Notes: generated by a model from the letters alone, not told the origin. 64,000 nucleotides of DNA from Clitoria ternatea (GCA_037962975.1 CM075672.1:130000001-130064000); one strand, 5' to 3'. Shown: positions 22,760 through 35,193, counted from the first letter of the stretch. Numbers and translations: made by a program.

Positions 22760-23795
22760 TTCAGTGTATCGTTCCTCCATATTTGCTTCAAGCTTGTCCA
22801 GCCTTGTGTTGATGTTAGTTTCCATGTCATCAATGTGACAATCTAGATGAGCAGTGAGTCATGCAAACAAGTCATCAGTAGGTGTAGCAGGTGTAGGAGG
22901 AGGAGGAGGAATGGCATCATCAGCATCTTCATCAACATCAGCAGCTTGTTGTGGGTGGCAAAGGATTTCCCATACACCAAACCTTTCGATGATTCCCATT
23001 TTGTTAAGATGAGTTTTGCCAAGTAGTCCTTTGCTCCCAATTGATTCTTTGACTTTATTGTTGAGATTCACCCTGAAGTGACGAAGATGTTTTGTCACAA
23101 AGACCGCATATGGTAAGCGTGTGAGATTCCTTGCATCAATCATATGATTTCTTATCATATTAATCTAGTTGATTTCTTTGTTGTTGATGATTACCCACAT
23201 GAGAAGAACTTGAGTCTCACTAACTCTTGCATTATTGCTCCATAATGGTAGAAGGATTTTCATAATGAAATAGTGAAGAGCGATGGTCAAATCGAAGTTT
23301 GCCAATGGTGCTTGTGGTGGATGAGGAAAGGTTGAAGAATGATCTTGCTTCGAGGGGATTAAAGTTCCACCATAGAGATGGTTCTCTTCTAAAGAAGTGG
23401 GCATTGTTAATGGGAAGATTGCCAACTTGATTCATGACTTCATTGTCAAGAACCATTGTATCTCCTTTCACTTTGGCATAATATTGACCATCTTGAAGGC
23501 ACAAAGTTGAATAGAAAGCACGGATCAATTCAGGATAAATATAGGTGGACTCAAGTGTCAAAAAACCAATTAATTGCTGTTGATAAAGGATGCCAAGCAA
23601 AGGTAGGTTGGAAGATTCAAAGTAAGGAAGATCTAACCAATGTGAAGGAATAAGAAGTTTTTCAAAAAAAGTCTCCAAATAGGTTTCTAATTCCTTTTGG
23701 GTGGAGAAAAGCCTAATGAGATCTGAATTTTGAGGTGTGGAAGACCCTGCAATGTTGGCCCTTTGTTTCTTCCTTGGTTGAGATGATAAGGCCAT
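22760..23795 (-). pseudogene. extra ORF after pol, plant-transposon-protein-like, frameshifted
   Basis: An open frame starts at 23795 (MALSSQPRKKQRANIAG) and stays open for 187 codons. A frame change near 23270 leads to LHYFIMKILLPLWSNN and VLLMWVIINNKEIN, then LPYAVFVTKHLRHFRVNL (23158 downward). It ends with a Pro/Asp-rich linker and a short coiled-coil-like tail. From memory the central part resembles the domain called putative plant transposon protein (PF20167). It occupies the env-like position of SIRE elements, but no signal peptide or transmembrane segment is seen. Function unknown. A pyrimidine-rich leader and an array of GAATCGATTC motifs lie just upstream. Confidence 0.55.
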
Positions 23796-23904
23796 AAGGT
23801 TTGAGTGAGATATGGAGGATGAATTTAGAGAGAGAAAGAGGAGAAAAAGAGTTGAGAGATGTGAGAGATTCTAGAAACTGAACCAAAAACTGCCCAATTT
23901 AAGC

Positions 23905-24075
23905 AAATTGACACGCATGAATCAATTCAAGGTCACACATGAATCGATTCAAGACTTGCTGTCTTGAAAATTTTTGAGGTTCCAGGGGTTTGAATCGATT
24001 CAACCATTCATATGAATCGATTCAAGACTTATTGACTTGCTTGAATTGTAGTTTTAAACAGCACAAATCGATTCA
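23905..24075 (-). promoter_or_regulatory. GAATCGATTC array upstream of the extra ORF
   Basis: Five or six copies of TGAATCGATTCAA-like palindromes lie 110-280 bases upstream of the ATG at 23795. The same motif cluster sits upstream of the TATA box in this element's LTR. A leader of mostly T and C follows (23880-23800, minus), as in plant 5' UTRs. This may be a second, internal promoter; inference only. Confidence 0.4.
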
Positions 24076-24389
24076 CTATACTAGACAACACTTTGGGTAA
24101 TTGAAATCTCAATTTTAAGACTCTATTTGCCTTCTTATTCAATCAAACACACATGAGTAACACTTAACTCAATCATTTATGAGATTCAATATTCAACTAA
24201 GGCATAATTTTCATACTCAAGAATCATGAACTTAATAATGCAATCAACCAACATCTATGATTCACAAGGTAACTATCATACCAAAGAGAATCAAATTACA
24301 TACTTATTCAAATCTTATGCTCAAGATTAAGAATCATCTATTAACAAGGATAGTCAAATTTCTCACTAATTTATTTACAATGAATGTAA

Positions 24390-26101
24390 CTAATTAATAT
24401 TAGACATCTTTAAAATTCCTAATTCTCTCCTAATGTTTATGAATTGTTCCTTTGCAAGTGGTTTTATGAATATATCAGCTAATTGCTTAGAGGTTTCAAC
24501 ATGTTCAAGCACACAATCACCCTTTAACACATGATCTCTAATGAAATGATGTTTTATCTCAATATGTTTGGTTCTTGGATGCATCACAGGATTCTTTGAA
24601 ATATTAATGGCACTTGTATTATCACATTTAAGAGGCACATGGTCTAAGACAACACTAAAGTCTAGAAGTTGTTTCTTCATCCAAAGGATTTGGGCACAAC
24701 AACTACCAGTTGCAACATACTCTGCCTCAGCTATTGATAATGCTACACTCACTTGTTTCTTGCTATGCCAAGATACAAGAGAGCTACCAAGCAAGTGACA
24801 AGTACCACTAGTACTTTTTCTATCAAGTTTACATCCTGCAAAATCAGAGTCAGAATATCCAACAAGAGTGCATTCAACCCCTTTGGGGTACCATAAACCA
24901 ACATCTTATTATTTCATTATTCGTTTCATGGCAGTTAAGTGTGATTCTTTTGGGCATGCTTGATATCTTACACACGTACAAATAACAAACATGATATTCG
25001 GTCTACTAGCGGTTAAGTAAAGTAAGGATCTAATCATACCTCTATATTTTGTGAGTTCTACATCCTTACCTTTCTCATCCTTGTCCAAATAACATGAAGT
25101 GCTCATGGGTGTGGCAATTTCATTTGCTTTGTCCATGTTGAACTTTTTAAGCAACTCTTTGCAATATTTGGATTGGCTAATGAATGTCCCTTCTCTAGTT
25201 TGCTTGATTTGCAGTCCAAGGAAGAATGTGAGTTCTCCTATCATGGACATCTCAAATTTATCCTGCATTAACTTGGCAAACTCCTTGCAAAGTGATTCAT
25301 TAGTGGCACAAAAAATGATATCATCAACATATATTTGTACCAAAAGCATGTCATTCTTTTTGTGCTTTATGAATAATATTGTATCAAACTTTCCTCTTTT
25401 AAAGTTATTGTCTAGAAGAAATTTGCTTAATCTCTCATACCAAGATCTTGGAGTTTGTTTTAAACCATACAAAGCTTTTTTTAGTTTAAAGACATGATTT
25501 GGAAATTGATAGTTTTCAAAACTGGGAGGTTGATCAACATATACCCCTTCTTGAATGTATCCATATAAGAAGGCACTTTTAACATCATTTGATACAATTT
25601 GAAATCCTTACAACATGCAAACGCTAAGAGCAATCTAATGGCTTCTAATCTAGCTACTGGAGCATACGTTTCTTTATAGTCAATTCTTTCTTCTTGATTA
25701 TACCCCTTAGCTACTAGCCTAGCTTTGTTTCTAGTTATTATGCCATTTTCATCAAGCTTGTTTCTAAATACCCATTTAGTTCCTATTATTTGGTGATCAT
25801 TGGGTCTTGGCACTAGTTCCCAAACTTTATTTCTTTCAAATTGATTTAGTTCTTCTTGTATGGCCAATGTCCAATGTTCATCAATAATAGCTTCATCAAT
25901 GGTTTTAGGTTCAATTTGAGAAACAAATGCTAAGTGATTGCAAGTATTAAATGAGCGTCGAGTACTTACACCTTTAGTGATATCACCTATTATGTTGTCC
26001 AAGGGATGATCCTTTGAGGTGATCCAATCTTTTCGTTGAAGTTCTTCATTTTGTGTTCTATCTCCTTCTTGTTTAACATCTTCTTTGTCATCCAAGTTCA
26101 A
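24390..26101 (-). pseudogene. pol: copia reverse transcriptase and RNase H, frameshifted
   Basis: RT begins in the frame at 26101-25481 (IIGTKWVFRNKLDENG, YKETYAPVARLEAIR) and is shifted near QMMLK. It continues at 25472-24909 with MYGLKQTPRSWYERL and the catalytic IYVDDIIFCATN. After another break the RNase H part runs 24794-24390, with VALSIAEAEYVATGSC and the closing ADIFIKPLAKEQF. Key catalytic residues are present, but at least two frame breaks prevent a full enzyme. Confidence 0.85.
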
Positions 26102-26200
26102 TTCTTGGAAGGTACCTACAAAATTATCAACTTCCTTTCTTAGAGTATTTTGGTTAAGTTCATCGAATTTGACATGTATAGATTCTTCAATTGTGCAAGT

Positions 26201-27402
26201 TCATTTGTTAAAGAGTCGATATGCTTTACTAGTTGATGAATAACCTAGAAATATTGCCTCATCAGATTTTACATCAAATTTGCCAAGATTATCCTTTCCA
26301 TTGTTTAAAACAAAGAATTTGCATCCAAACACATGAAAATAGGAAATATTTGGTTTTCTACCTTTGTAAAGTTCATAGGGAGTTTTCTGTAGCATAGGTC
26401 TAATCAAGGAACAATTCATAATATGGCAAGCGGTATTTACCGCATCGGCCCAAAAATGTTCGTAACATTATTTTCATTTAGCATGGTACTAGCAAGCTCC
26501 ACCAAGGATCTATTTTTCCTTTTAATCACTCCATTTTGTTGTGGAATTCTAGGAGCTGAAAAATTATGTTCTATGCCATGCTTATCACAAAACTTTTCAA
26601 AATCATGATTTTCAAATTTTTCCCCATGATCAGTTCTAATGGATACGATTTTCAAATTTTGTTCATTTTGAATAATCTTAACAAGTTTCTTAAATGCTTG
26701 ATATGCTTCATGTTTGTGAGTGAGAAATAATGTCCATGTATACCTAGAATAATCGTCCATAATCACAAGACCATAGTAATTTCCACCAAAACTTTTGACC
26801 TTTGAAGGTCTAAACAAGTCCATGTGCAAAAGTTGTAAAGGCCTTTGTGTTGAAACAATATTTTTTACTTGAAAAAAAACCTTTACTTGTTTTCCTTTTT
26901 GGCATGCATCACAAAATTTATTTTCAAATTTCAACCTTGGCAAGCCAATTACTAAATCTTTTGAAAGAAGTTTGTTTAAATGGTTTATATGAATATGAGC
27001 AATTCTTCTATGCCATAGCCATGATTCATCTTCTTTAGTTATGAAGTATTGTACATCATTTGAAGAAAGACAATCAAGATTAATCATATAAATGTTATCA
27101 ACTCTTTGACCAACAAATTTTATTTCCTTGTTTAGCTTATTTTCAATTATGTAACAGTTTGATTTAAAAACAATTTCATAGCCTTTATCACATAATTGAC
27201 TAATGCTAAGCAAGTTATGCTTAAGTCCCTTAACATATAATACATCATTTATAGAGGTGGAAGAGTTTTTACCAAAATTTTCGATTCCTAGAATTCTTCC
27301 CTTCGTGTTGTCTCCATATGTAACACATCCTTTATTTTGTGGAGTAAATGATATAAACTTACTTTTATCTCCCATCATGTGTTTAGAACACCCACTATCC
27401 AA
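26201..27402 (-). pseudogene. pol: copia protease and integrase
   Basis: At 27402 the aspartic protease motif DSGCSKHM opens a 321-codon frame. The zinc-binding start of integrase follows (LWHRRIAHIHINHL, then CDACQKGKQ), then the core with aspartates in LLHMDLF and IRTDHGEKF. The third catalytic residue, the glutamate of NGVxERKNR, is lysine here (NGVIKRKNR), so strand transfer should fail. The frame breaks near 26437 and resumes at 26419 (LQKTPYELYKGRKPNISYF). Confidence 0.85.
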
Positions 27403-27673
27403 GTACCAATGGGTGTTACTTGCCTTGAAGCATACCTACAAAACAAAATTAGTTTAGAGAACTTGGTACCCATTTTATGTTGGGTCCTTTTTGGTTAGCT
27501 TATGGTAATGTTCCTTTGGGAACCCACACCTTTCTTACCACCTTTGGTCCAAATTTTCTAATATGGCAATTTAAAGCACTATGACCCTTAACACCACAAT
27601 GATTGCATTTAGTGAATGGTGATGATGATTTGCTAGGAGGTATGAAGAATTTTTTGTAATTCTTTTGCTTCTT

Positions 27674-29107
27674 CTAGGCATCGAAACCTAATCTCGTTTT
27701 ATCAAACATACACCATTGTTTTCCAAGTAGAACATTTAAATTGTCTCTACCATTTGTGAATTTTTCTAAAGTTCTATTCAAGTCTAAAACCTTAGTTTCT
27801 AGAATGTCACATTTCTTAGCAAATTCACAAGGTTTAGTCATAGAGCATGCATGTACTTTAGCTACTTCCGTTTTTAAAATTTCATTTTCTTTACATACTT
27901 CCATAAGATGCATCTCAAGAGTGTCAATGGTTTTTCTTGACAATTTATGCTTATTAGAAACTTTTATAAATTTATCATACAATTCTTCAAGTGCATCAAG
28001 TAGTTCCTCTTTGTCTAAGTTATGGAAGTTTGCCTCATCCTCTTCATCTTGATGATTTTCCATAAGGCACAAGTTAGCTTCTTTATTTTTGGATTCATCC
28101 GAGCTACTCATATCATTTTCGTCCCAAGCAATGTAGGCTCTTCTTCTTCCTCTTTTCTCTTTGTTCTTCTTCTTGAGGTTTAAACAATCTACCTTGAAGT
28201 GCCCTTCCTTGCCACATTCAAAACAATTTGGTGAGGAAGAATTTTCATTAGAAATAGGTTTCTTACCTTGAGGTTTGAAACTTCTTTGGAAGCATTTATT
28301 TCTCATGAATTTTTCAAATCGCTTCACAAATAGTCCAAACTCTTCTTCCTCATCAAGCTCACTCTCAGATTCATCTTCCTTGATTGAAGTGGCCTTGAGA
28401 GCTAGACCTTTCTTCTTGGAACATTTTTCTTCTTCCTCCGCCATCTTCAAATCTTTCAGCTCTTGTTCCTACTCTTGTAACTTACCAAACAATGTTGCAA
28501 GGGACATATCATTTATATTTGGTGATTGTTTGATAGCAGTGACAAGAGGTTGCCACTCCCTAGTAAGGCTTCTCAAAACTTTATGAATGAGTTCCTTGTT
28601 AATGTAGGATTTGCTAAGGGTAATAAAATGATTAATGATTAAAGTAAATCTCTTTTGTAGTTCTAAGATAGTTTCACTAGAATTCATTCTAAAGCTCTCG
28701 TACTAACTTGTTAATGTACTAATCTTGGAGTCCTTAACATCACTAGTTCCTTCATGAGTTATTTGAAGGGTATTCCACATATCCTTGGCAGATTTATATG
28801 TAACTGCTCTAAAGAATTCATCAGGGCCTAAAGCTAGGGTGATTAGAATTTTGGCTTTGTAATTATATTGGACTTTCTTTTCTTCTTCATTAGTCCAATC
28901 ATCCATCAATTTCTCTACTTGTTTACCATCTACAATATGCATAGGTATAAAGGGTCCATTTTCAATTGCATTCCAAATTTTCAAGTCAATAGATTGCACA
29001 AAAATTTTCATCCTTTCTTTCCAAAAAGCATAACCTTCCCCATTAAAGGCGGGAGGTCGATTTGTAGCACCACCCTCAGGAAACATATTATATGAAGTAG
29101 AGGCCAT
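27674..29107 (-). pseudogene. gag: copia gag of the full unit
   Basis: Starts MASTSYNMFPEGGATN at 29107, nearly identical to the truncated sister. TAG stops at about 28703 and 28469 stand where the sister has CAG. The C-terminal part (28450-27674) has the zinc knuckle CFECGKEGHFKVDC (C-X2-C-X4-H-X4-C) and a long helical linker, and ends shortly before the protease. Gag packages RNA in the cytoplasm; this copy is truncated by the two stops. Confidence 0.85.
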
Positions 29108-29151
29108 CTTTTATCTCTTGTAGCTGTTAAGCTTGAACTACCAAGAGTTAA

Positions 29152-29163
29152 GCTCTGATACCA
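29152..29163 (-). other. primer-binding site (initiator tRNA-Met), full unit
   Basis: TGGTATCAGAGC on the minus strand, two bases from the LTR. Confidence 0.85.
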
Positions 29164-29165
29164 CT

Positions 29166-30518
29166 TGTTGATCAAGTGGCCTCAATATTCAAGAGAGGGG
29201 AGGGTGAATTGAGTTTTAAAACTTTTCTTTGGAAAGCCTTTGAAATGGATTCCTTTTTCACAAAATATGTTTATGAGAAAGAGATAGCAAGTATAGTGCA
29301 AGAAACAATGTAAAACAATATGCAGAAATCACTTAGGCAATATGTCAAACACTTTGTGTACAAAACTATATCGCAAGTTGTTCAAGCAAATTTTAAGTGA
29401 AGTAATCTCAATCAATAATGATATCCCAACCAGATGCAATATGCTAATGCAAAGAGTAAGGAAGAGAAGCCTGCAAACCGATTTAACGAGTTCCACCAAC
29501 CCGGGGTACGTCTCGCCTTCAAGCAACCCACTTGAAGGATTTCCACTATTGAAGTTTAGAGATACAAGCTATAAGCAATTGCAGCTTCCTAGTGTCCCAC
29601 ACTCAAGAACTCAATCCTCACTAGCACAAGGGAAACCCACCCAATCTCTCAAACTCTCAATACCCAAAGGTTGAATCCCAACCTTTGTGACCACTCAACC
29701 TAGAGTAAAACTTAGTGTTTGGTGTTTATGTTTACAAGGAATTAACTCTCTCAATAGAGTGGATAAGCAAGTGAAAAGCTCTCACAAATTCTAACTCTCA
29801 ACAAGAGAGGATATACAAATCTAAGCTCAAAGTTTCAGAATAATGAAACTATACAAGAAAATTGAACTCACAATGCACAAATACAAGCCAGAAATGATTT
29901 CTCCTTGATATGTCTTGAGTAGCTTGAATCAATAGTGTATTTATAGGTCTTGGAGAGCTTCTAGCCATTGTAAATTAGCTCCAGGTTGTTCCCCACGCAT
30001 GCTATAGAGTACGGGTCTCTACTTCCCACTAAATCTGACTTTTTAAAACATGTTTCCCACTGTTTGAATCGATTAACGCATTGTTGAATCGATTCAAAAC
30101 ATTCTGTTTTGAGCATTTTTCATTTTTTATTTGTGTGAATTGATTCAAGCTTTTGTGAATCGATTCAAGTCATTCTGTTTTGGGGTTTTTGGGACTTCCA
30201 GGCCTTTGAATCGATTCCTACATGTGTGAATCGATTCAAGCAATGCTGTTTGGTATTTTTCCATGATTTTTGATGTTTCCTTGAAGCGTTTTGAGTCATG
30301 GTTCCTTTCCTTGATCTTTATGCATTACTTTCGTGAAATCTTTATCCATTTGAGAGCATGTTCTTCATAATTCCTTAAATCTTTGATTTGATTACATCAA
30401 ATTCTTCTTATGTATTCTTTTGATTTGTTCATTGCACTTGTTTTTGATCCATGAATAATGCTCTTCTTGTTCTAGGGTACTTGTCATTATCAAAACCTAT
30501 CTACAGCATGCAAATACA
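29166..30518 (-). repeat. 5' LTR of array B
   Basis: 1353 bp, same length as the middle LTR and very similar. The target duplication ATAGG follows at 30519-30523. GAATCGATTC motifs lie at about 30064-30240 and a minus-strand TATA box at 29938-29945. Confidence 0.9.
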
Positions 30519-30523
30519 ATAGG

Positions 30524-31033
30524 GGGAGTTTATATTAATAAAAGTCTAATCTAACTTTGTTAGACCTTAAAAAGTCTGATGCACACTCAATCCCATGTTC
30601 TGATGAATATCAAGAATAAGACTTTTAGGCATCCTTAATCAAACAGAGAAGAACGTTATTCCAAAGGCCAAACCTCAACGTTCGTAAATCCATTTTCATG
30701 ATGCCTTAGAACCCATGCACTTATCAAGACAAATGTTCTTATCATCATAAAGAACAAGAAACAAATCACCAAAGCAGCCAACTTAGTGCTCAAAGATCCT
30801 AACAGAATCCTCTGTGCAGAAATACAAAAAGCTGGTACAAGTCAGCATGTGTGTCAGTTCAATTTCAGAGGATTACAACTTTATTTTCTTCTCTCTTTTC
30901 CAATCAAATAAAGTAAGAAAATAACTTTATTTGTCAATACTGCATAAGGAACTATTTGTATGCAAGAACAAAAGAACCCAAGTATCAGACTCTTCATATA
31001 CCTTGTTAGAACAACAAAAGTCTGATACCTCTC
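30524..31033 (+). repeat. element S 5' LTR, segment 2
   Basis: Continues segment 1 and aligns with 60004-60118 plus 60931-61325 of the 3' LTR. It contains AAGTCTGATGCA-type motifs in both orientations. It ends with CTCTC at 31029-31033, the duplication made by the Ogre-like element. Confidence 0.85.
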
Positions 31034-34000
31034 TGTGAACACCTCTTTTGGAATGAATCTTTTTCATACTAAATTCTAATTCAGAATGGTCAAATTCGAG
31101 TAGAATGGCTCCAAAATAATCAGAACCGAGCGAAATAACTCAGAATGAAGCTTTTCCAAGTGAAATACAGCCCTGTTGGAAACAAAAATCTGAGTGGAAT
31201 GGCCCAAAAATGGCAAATCCGAGTAGGATGACTCAGATTAAAGCATTTCCGAGTGAAATACAGCCCTGGTGGAAATAAATCCGAGTGGAAAAACTCAAAA
31301 AATGGTCAAATCCGAGTCAAAATGAAGAAAATCCGAGTGGAATGGCCCCAAAATGGCAAATCCGAGTAAGATGACTCTGATTGAAGCATTTAGGAGTGAA
31401 ATATAGCCCCGTTGAACTAAAATCCGAGTGGAATGGCCCAAAAATGGCAAATCCGAGTAAGATGACTCTGATTGAAGCATTTAGGAGTGAAATATAGCCC
31501 TGTTGAACTAAAATCCGAGTGGAATATGAGCCTGTTGGAGTAAATCCGAGTGAAATTACTCAGAATGGATCAAATCTGAGTGGAATGTGCCCCTATTGGA
31601 GTAAATCCGAGTGAAATTACTCAGAATGGGTCAGTTCTGAGTGAAATGCTTCACTGATGAAGGTGAATAGGAGTAGAATGACTCCCTGTCAGAGCCATTC
31701 CGAGTGATGAATAGCTGACTCTGTTGGAGGATGAATGCTGAGAAGGATTGCTTTCTAATTGCATCTAATCCGAGTAAAGAAATGCTAAATCCGAGTGAGT
31801 GCTTTCTGATTGCTACTGATCTGAGTGAAAGCAAGTCTGAGCGAAGGAAAATCCGACTCAGAGTGTAATTGGAAGGACAAATTTTGATTGGGGGAAGCTT
31901 TTCCGAGTGAAAATACCAAGTCTCCAAGTCTTGAGTGGGAAGCAAGCCCTTTCCGAGTGAAAATGCTAAGTTCCGACTGATCCTGTGCCGAATGGTCTAT
32001 CTTCAATCGGTTCCCGGGTAACAACAACCGAATGAAATGATTTCTGAATGAGTGTGTGCAAAGTCTCTCTGAGTGGTTCAGGAGATACCGATTGATGAAA
32101 CTGAGTTTTTAATTCTGATTGAAGCATGAAGCCGACTCCGAGTGAGTTGGGAAACAGTCATGTGTTTCCGAGCAATCCAAGACTCGGATTTGTGAAGAAC
32201 TTCTAAGAAAGTGCATCAAATAGCTAATTTCTGAGTGAAATTCCAATGTCTGAGTGGAAATAGGTAGATTCCGAGTGAAAAAATTCAAATTTCCAATTTC
32301 TGAGTGCAAGGAAGGAAGGTTCCGAGTGAAAATGTCCAAGTTCCATTCTGATTAAGAGCTCCCAAGGTCAGTTCCGAGTAAATTCTTCAAGCAGTGAAGT
32401 TCTGTGTCACTTTTGAAGAAATTCCGAGTGAATGCTTCACACAGAGATGAGATCCGAGCAAAATACATCCGACTGAAAGAATTCCGAGTGTTGCCTCTTC
32501 AATCAGAATCGAGAGTTGCTTCTTCAATCAGAACCGAGTGAGTCCTTTCACTCATTTTCATCAAACCCGAGTCACCAATTTTCATCCAAATCTGACTCAC
32601 CATTCTCACCCGGATTCCGAGTCATCCTTTACTCATTTTCGAGTCATCATTCTCACCTAATTCTGAGTTATTTTTAATCAGTTTTTGGTCAGTCTTCAAT
32701 CATTTCTGACTCACTTTTTACCAATTCCGTGTCATTCCTTTCTCACCCACTCCTAAATGACCACTCTCACTCAAATCCGAGCCCTTTTCAAACCGATTCC
32801 CTCTCATCCCTCCTCAAGCCAATTACCGAGCCCATTTCCACCAATTTCCGAGCCATACTTCAAACCATCACCGAGCCACTTTTCAGTCGTTCCCGAGTCA
32901 TCCTTTAAACAATTACCGAGCTACTTCTCACCCAATTCTGAGTCCTTTTAAACCCAATTTTGAGTCATTATTCAACCATTTCGGTCGGTTCTGAGTCACT
33001 TGTCACTCGGTTCCGATTGAATGTCTCACAACTCCTCCCAGAAGAATCCTCACTCGGAAAGGAGTATTTTTCACTCGGCTTTCTATGGGAAATGCTTCAT
33101 TCCACTCGGAATTGACTCCCAATATGGACGAATACTGATTGGGAGGCTGATCCGAGCCATCCTCACTCGGATTTCCACTATTCTCTCTCAGATTTCTACT
33201 ATTTTCTCTCGGATTTCTACCATCCTCTCTCGGATTATACATGCTGACCTGGATTCCACCACCTAAGTGGATCCAGGAATCCTGGAGGTGGCTGGCAGAC
33301 AAGGGGCGGAAGTGGAGGAATTAAAAATTCCCACCAGCCACTGTCCCCCACTACCAGGACCGAGTGGAAGCCTGAGCTGGCATTCCACTCGGAGTGGAAG
33401 CCTGAGCTGGCTTTCCACTCGAAAAAGCCTATAAATAGAGGGCTGAAGCTTTAAAACGGGGGCATTCATGAAGGGAGAAAACTCTACCTGAATTCACCCT
33501 CATCCTTTCTCTCACACACCGTCCAGCCCCCTTCAGGCCACCAAACACCCTCCAGCTCCCTCCTCTCACCCTCTCCAACAGCCCCACTCCTCCTTCTCCT
33601 CACCAAACCAACCTCCCCAACTCCCTTTTACCAATCCGACCTCCTACACACCATCCCAATTCCCTTCTCCACCAACCGTTCTCCTCAAACCCACATCAAC
33701 CGTCCTTCTTCCTTAAAACCACCAACACCGTCCAGCCTTCCCCTCAAGTCCACCAAATCCGACCTCTTCACTCCTCACTCCAAACACTGTCCCTCACCAA
33801 ACCGACCTCCCCAACTCCCTTTTACCACTCCGTCCTCACCACTCGGTACCGTTCTCCTCTCAACTCCAACACCGTCCCTCTTCTCACTCAGCCTCACTCG
33901 GTATTCACTCCTCACTCGGTAATCTACTACTTTCACTCGGTATTTTCCTATTTCCACTCAATTTTACCATTTTTTACTCGATTTTCCTCGTCCTTACTCG

Positions 34001-35171
34001 ATTTTTTGCTTTTATCACTCGGTATTTCATTTTTTACTCGGTTTCTTCCATTTCCACTCGGTTTTTTTCCATTTTCACTCGGTTTTTCCCTCTTTCTCAC
34101 TCGGTTTTCTCTTATTCCCCTCAGTTTTCGTTTATTTTTCCCTCTGTTTTCCGAACTTACTGTTTCCCTTTCTCTTTTGTAGCTTCTGCTACCTTCCCCT
34201 TTCGCTTCATAGTAAAAATATAATAAAGGGAAATAAATGCTTCCTATGTTTTCTTTCAAATCTAAATAAAATCAAAAAAAAGGGGAATAAATCATTTTTA
34301 AATAGTGTCGTACGGGAGCACTCCCGTCTACACAACCTCTTTAGGATTCGTACACGTGCGAAGAACTTCGCCTTGTACGAGTTCCCCACCTCAGTAACAT
34401 CCATCATCATCTCCCAAGTCTTTTCCTAAAAGAAAAACACTCAGAACTACGTAACCCTGATTTCTTGATAATTCAAGAATACGTAGGAGCAGGACCTCAA
34501 CTCCTGTCGGGCCCATCTTTCTTATTTCTTTTTATTGATTTATTTCCTTACTTTCATGTTTCTTTCATAAATGTTCTTTTTTTGGTCGCTTCCGTGAAAA
34601 TCAATTTAGACGTGACGTCTTGTTGATTTCCCCCTAGTTTTTGCTCAAGCCTCGCCATAATTCATAGAGAAGGGATACTTAGGACGAGACGTCCCGCTTA
34701 TCTCTTTCCTATCCCTGTTTTTTTTATCCGAGAACGTCTAATTTAGGCGTGACGCCTTATTAGCATTCTTTCCCCCTCTCTGTCTCATATCGAAGTTGAG
34801 TTTAATTCGGATGAAAGGTCCCATTGACCTCGGTTCGACATTCTATGCTTGTACAGTTCTCTCACTCCATTCTGTCGTTTTTTATAAAAAATACAACAAT
34901 AAAAGGGAAGAAATAAACCATCTTTTGTGAGGCTATTTATGTTGCGCATTTTCAATCTTGGTACTGTTTTTGACAGGTGATGTAGGGTGTTAATACCTTC
35001 CCTACTCGTAACCGACTCCCGAACTTGAATCTCAATTTTTTAACCAGTGCTTTACTGAACTTAGTTTTTTCCAATGTTTTTTCCTATGGATAAAAACGTT
35101 GGTGGTGACTCCCTGTTTCATCCTACACTTTCTTTCTTTCTCGCCGCACCGTCGCGATCTAGGTTGCGACA
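31034..35171 (+). repeat. 5' LTR of the Ogre-like element
   Basis: Begins TGTGAACACCTC and ends GGTTGCGACA. U3 (31034 to about 33460) is packed with CCGAGTG-type motifs up to about 32560 and the reverse complement CACTCGG from about 33050. After the TATA box come a C-rich tract (33490-33860), more CACTCGG copies (33840-34100) and short palindromes such as GGCGTGACGCC (34740-34770). Confidence 0.9.
33430..33437 (+). promoter_or_regulatory. TATA box of the Ogre-like LTR
   Basis: GCCTATAAATAGAGGGC is a strong plant TATA box 2.4 kb into the LTR. Start of transcription is expected near 33460. The same box is at 47500-47507 in the 3' LTR. A near-perfect palindrome TTCCACTCGGAGTGGAA lies about 45 bases upstream. 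Confidence 0.75.
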
Positions 35172-35193
35172 GATAGCGACTCCACTGGGGACA
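35172..35193 (+). other. primer-binding site (Ogre/Tat type)
   Basis: GATAGCGACTCCACTGGGGA directly follows the LTR. From memory this is the form complementary to tRNA-Arg used by Ogre elements. Confidence 0.65.

Larger units (their letters stand above)
19873..30518 (-). mobile_element. SIRE-like copia array B with three LTRs and two internal regions
   Basis: A single insertion is bounded by ATAGG on both sides (19868-19872 and 30519-30523). On the minus strand the order is full LTR (30518-29166), primer site, gag, pol, an extra ORF, full LTR (22187-20835), primer site, partial gag (20776-19947), then only the last 74 bases of a third LTR (19946-19873). So it is a tandem LTR-internal-LTR-internal array whose second unit lost pol and most of its LTR. 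Both full LTRs are 1353 bp and very similar. Confidence 0.85.

Noticed and set aside
29152..29163. tRNA gene fragments at the primer sites
   Set aside because: Only 12-18 base complements of tRNA 3' ends, placed exactly at LTR edges.
33003..33469. Open frames in the Ogre-like LTR that recur at 47074-47539
   Set aside because: Recurrence is due to LTR duplication; composition is motif-driven and no domain is visible.
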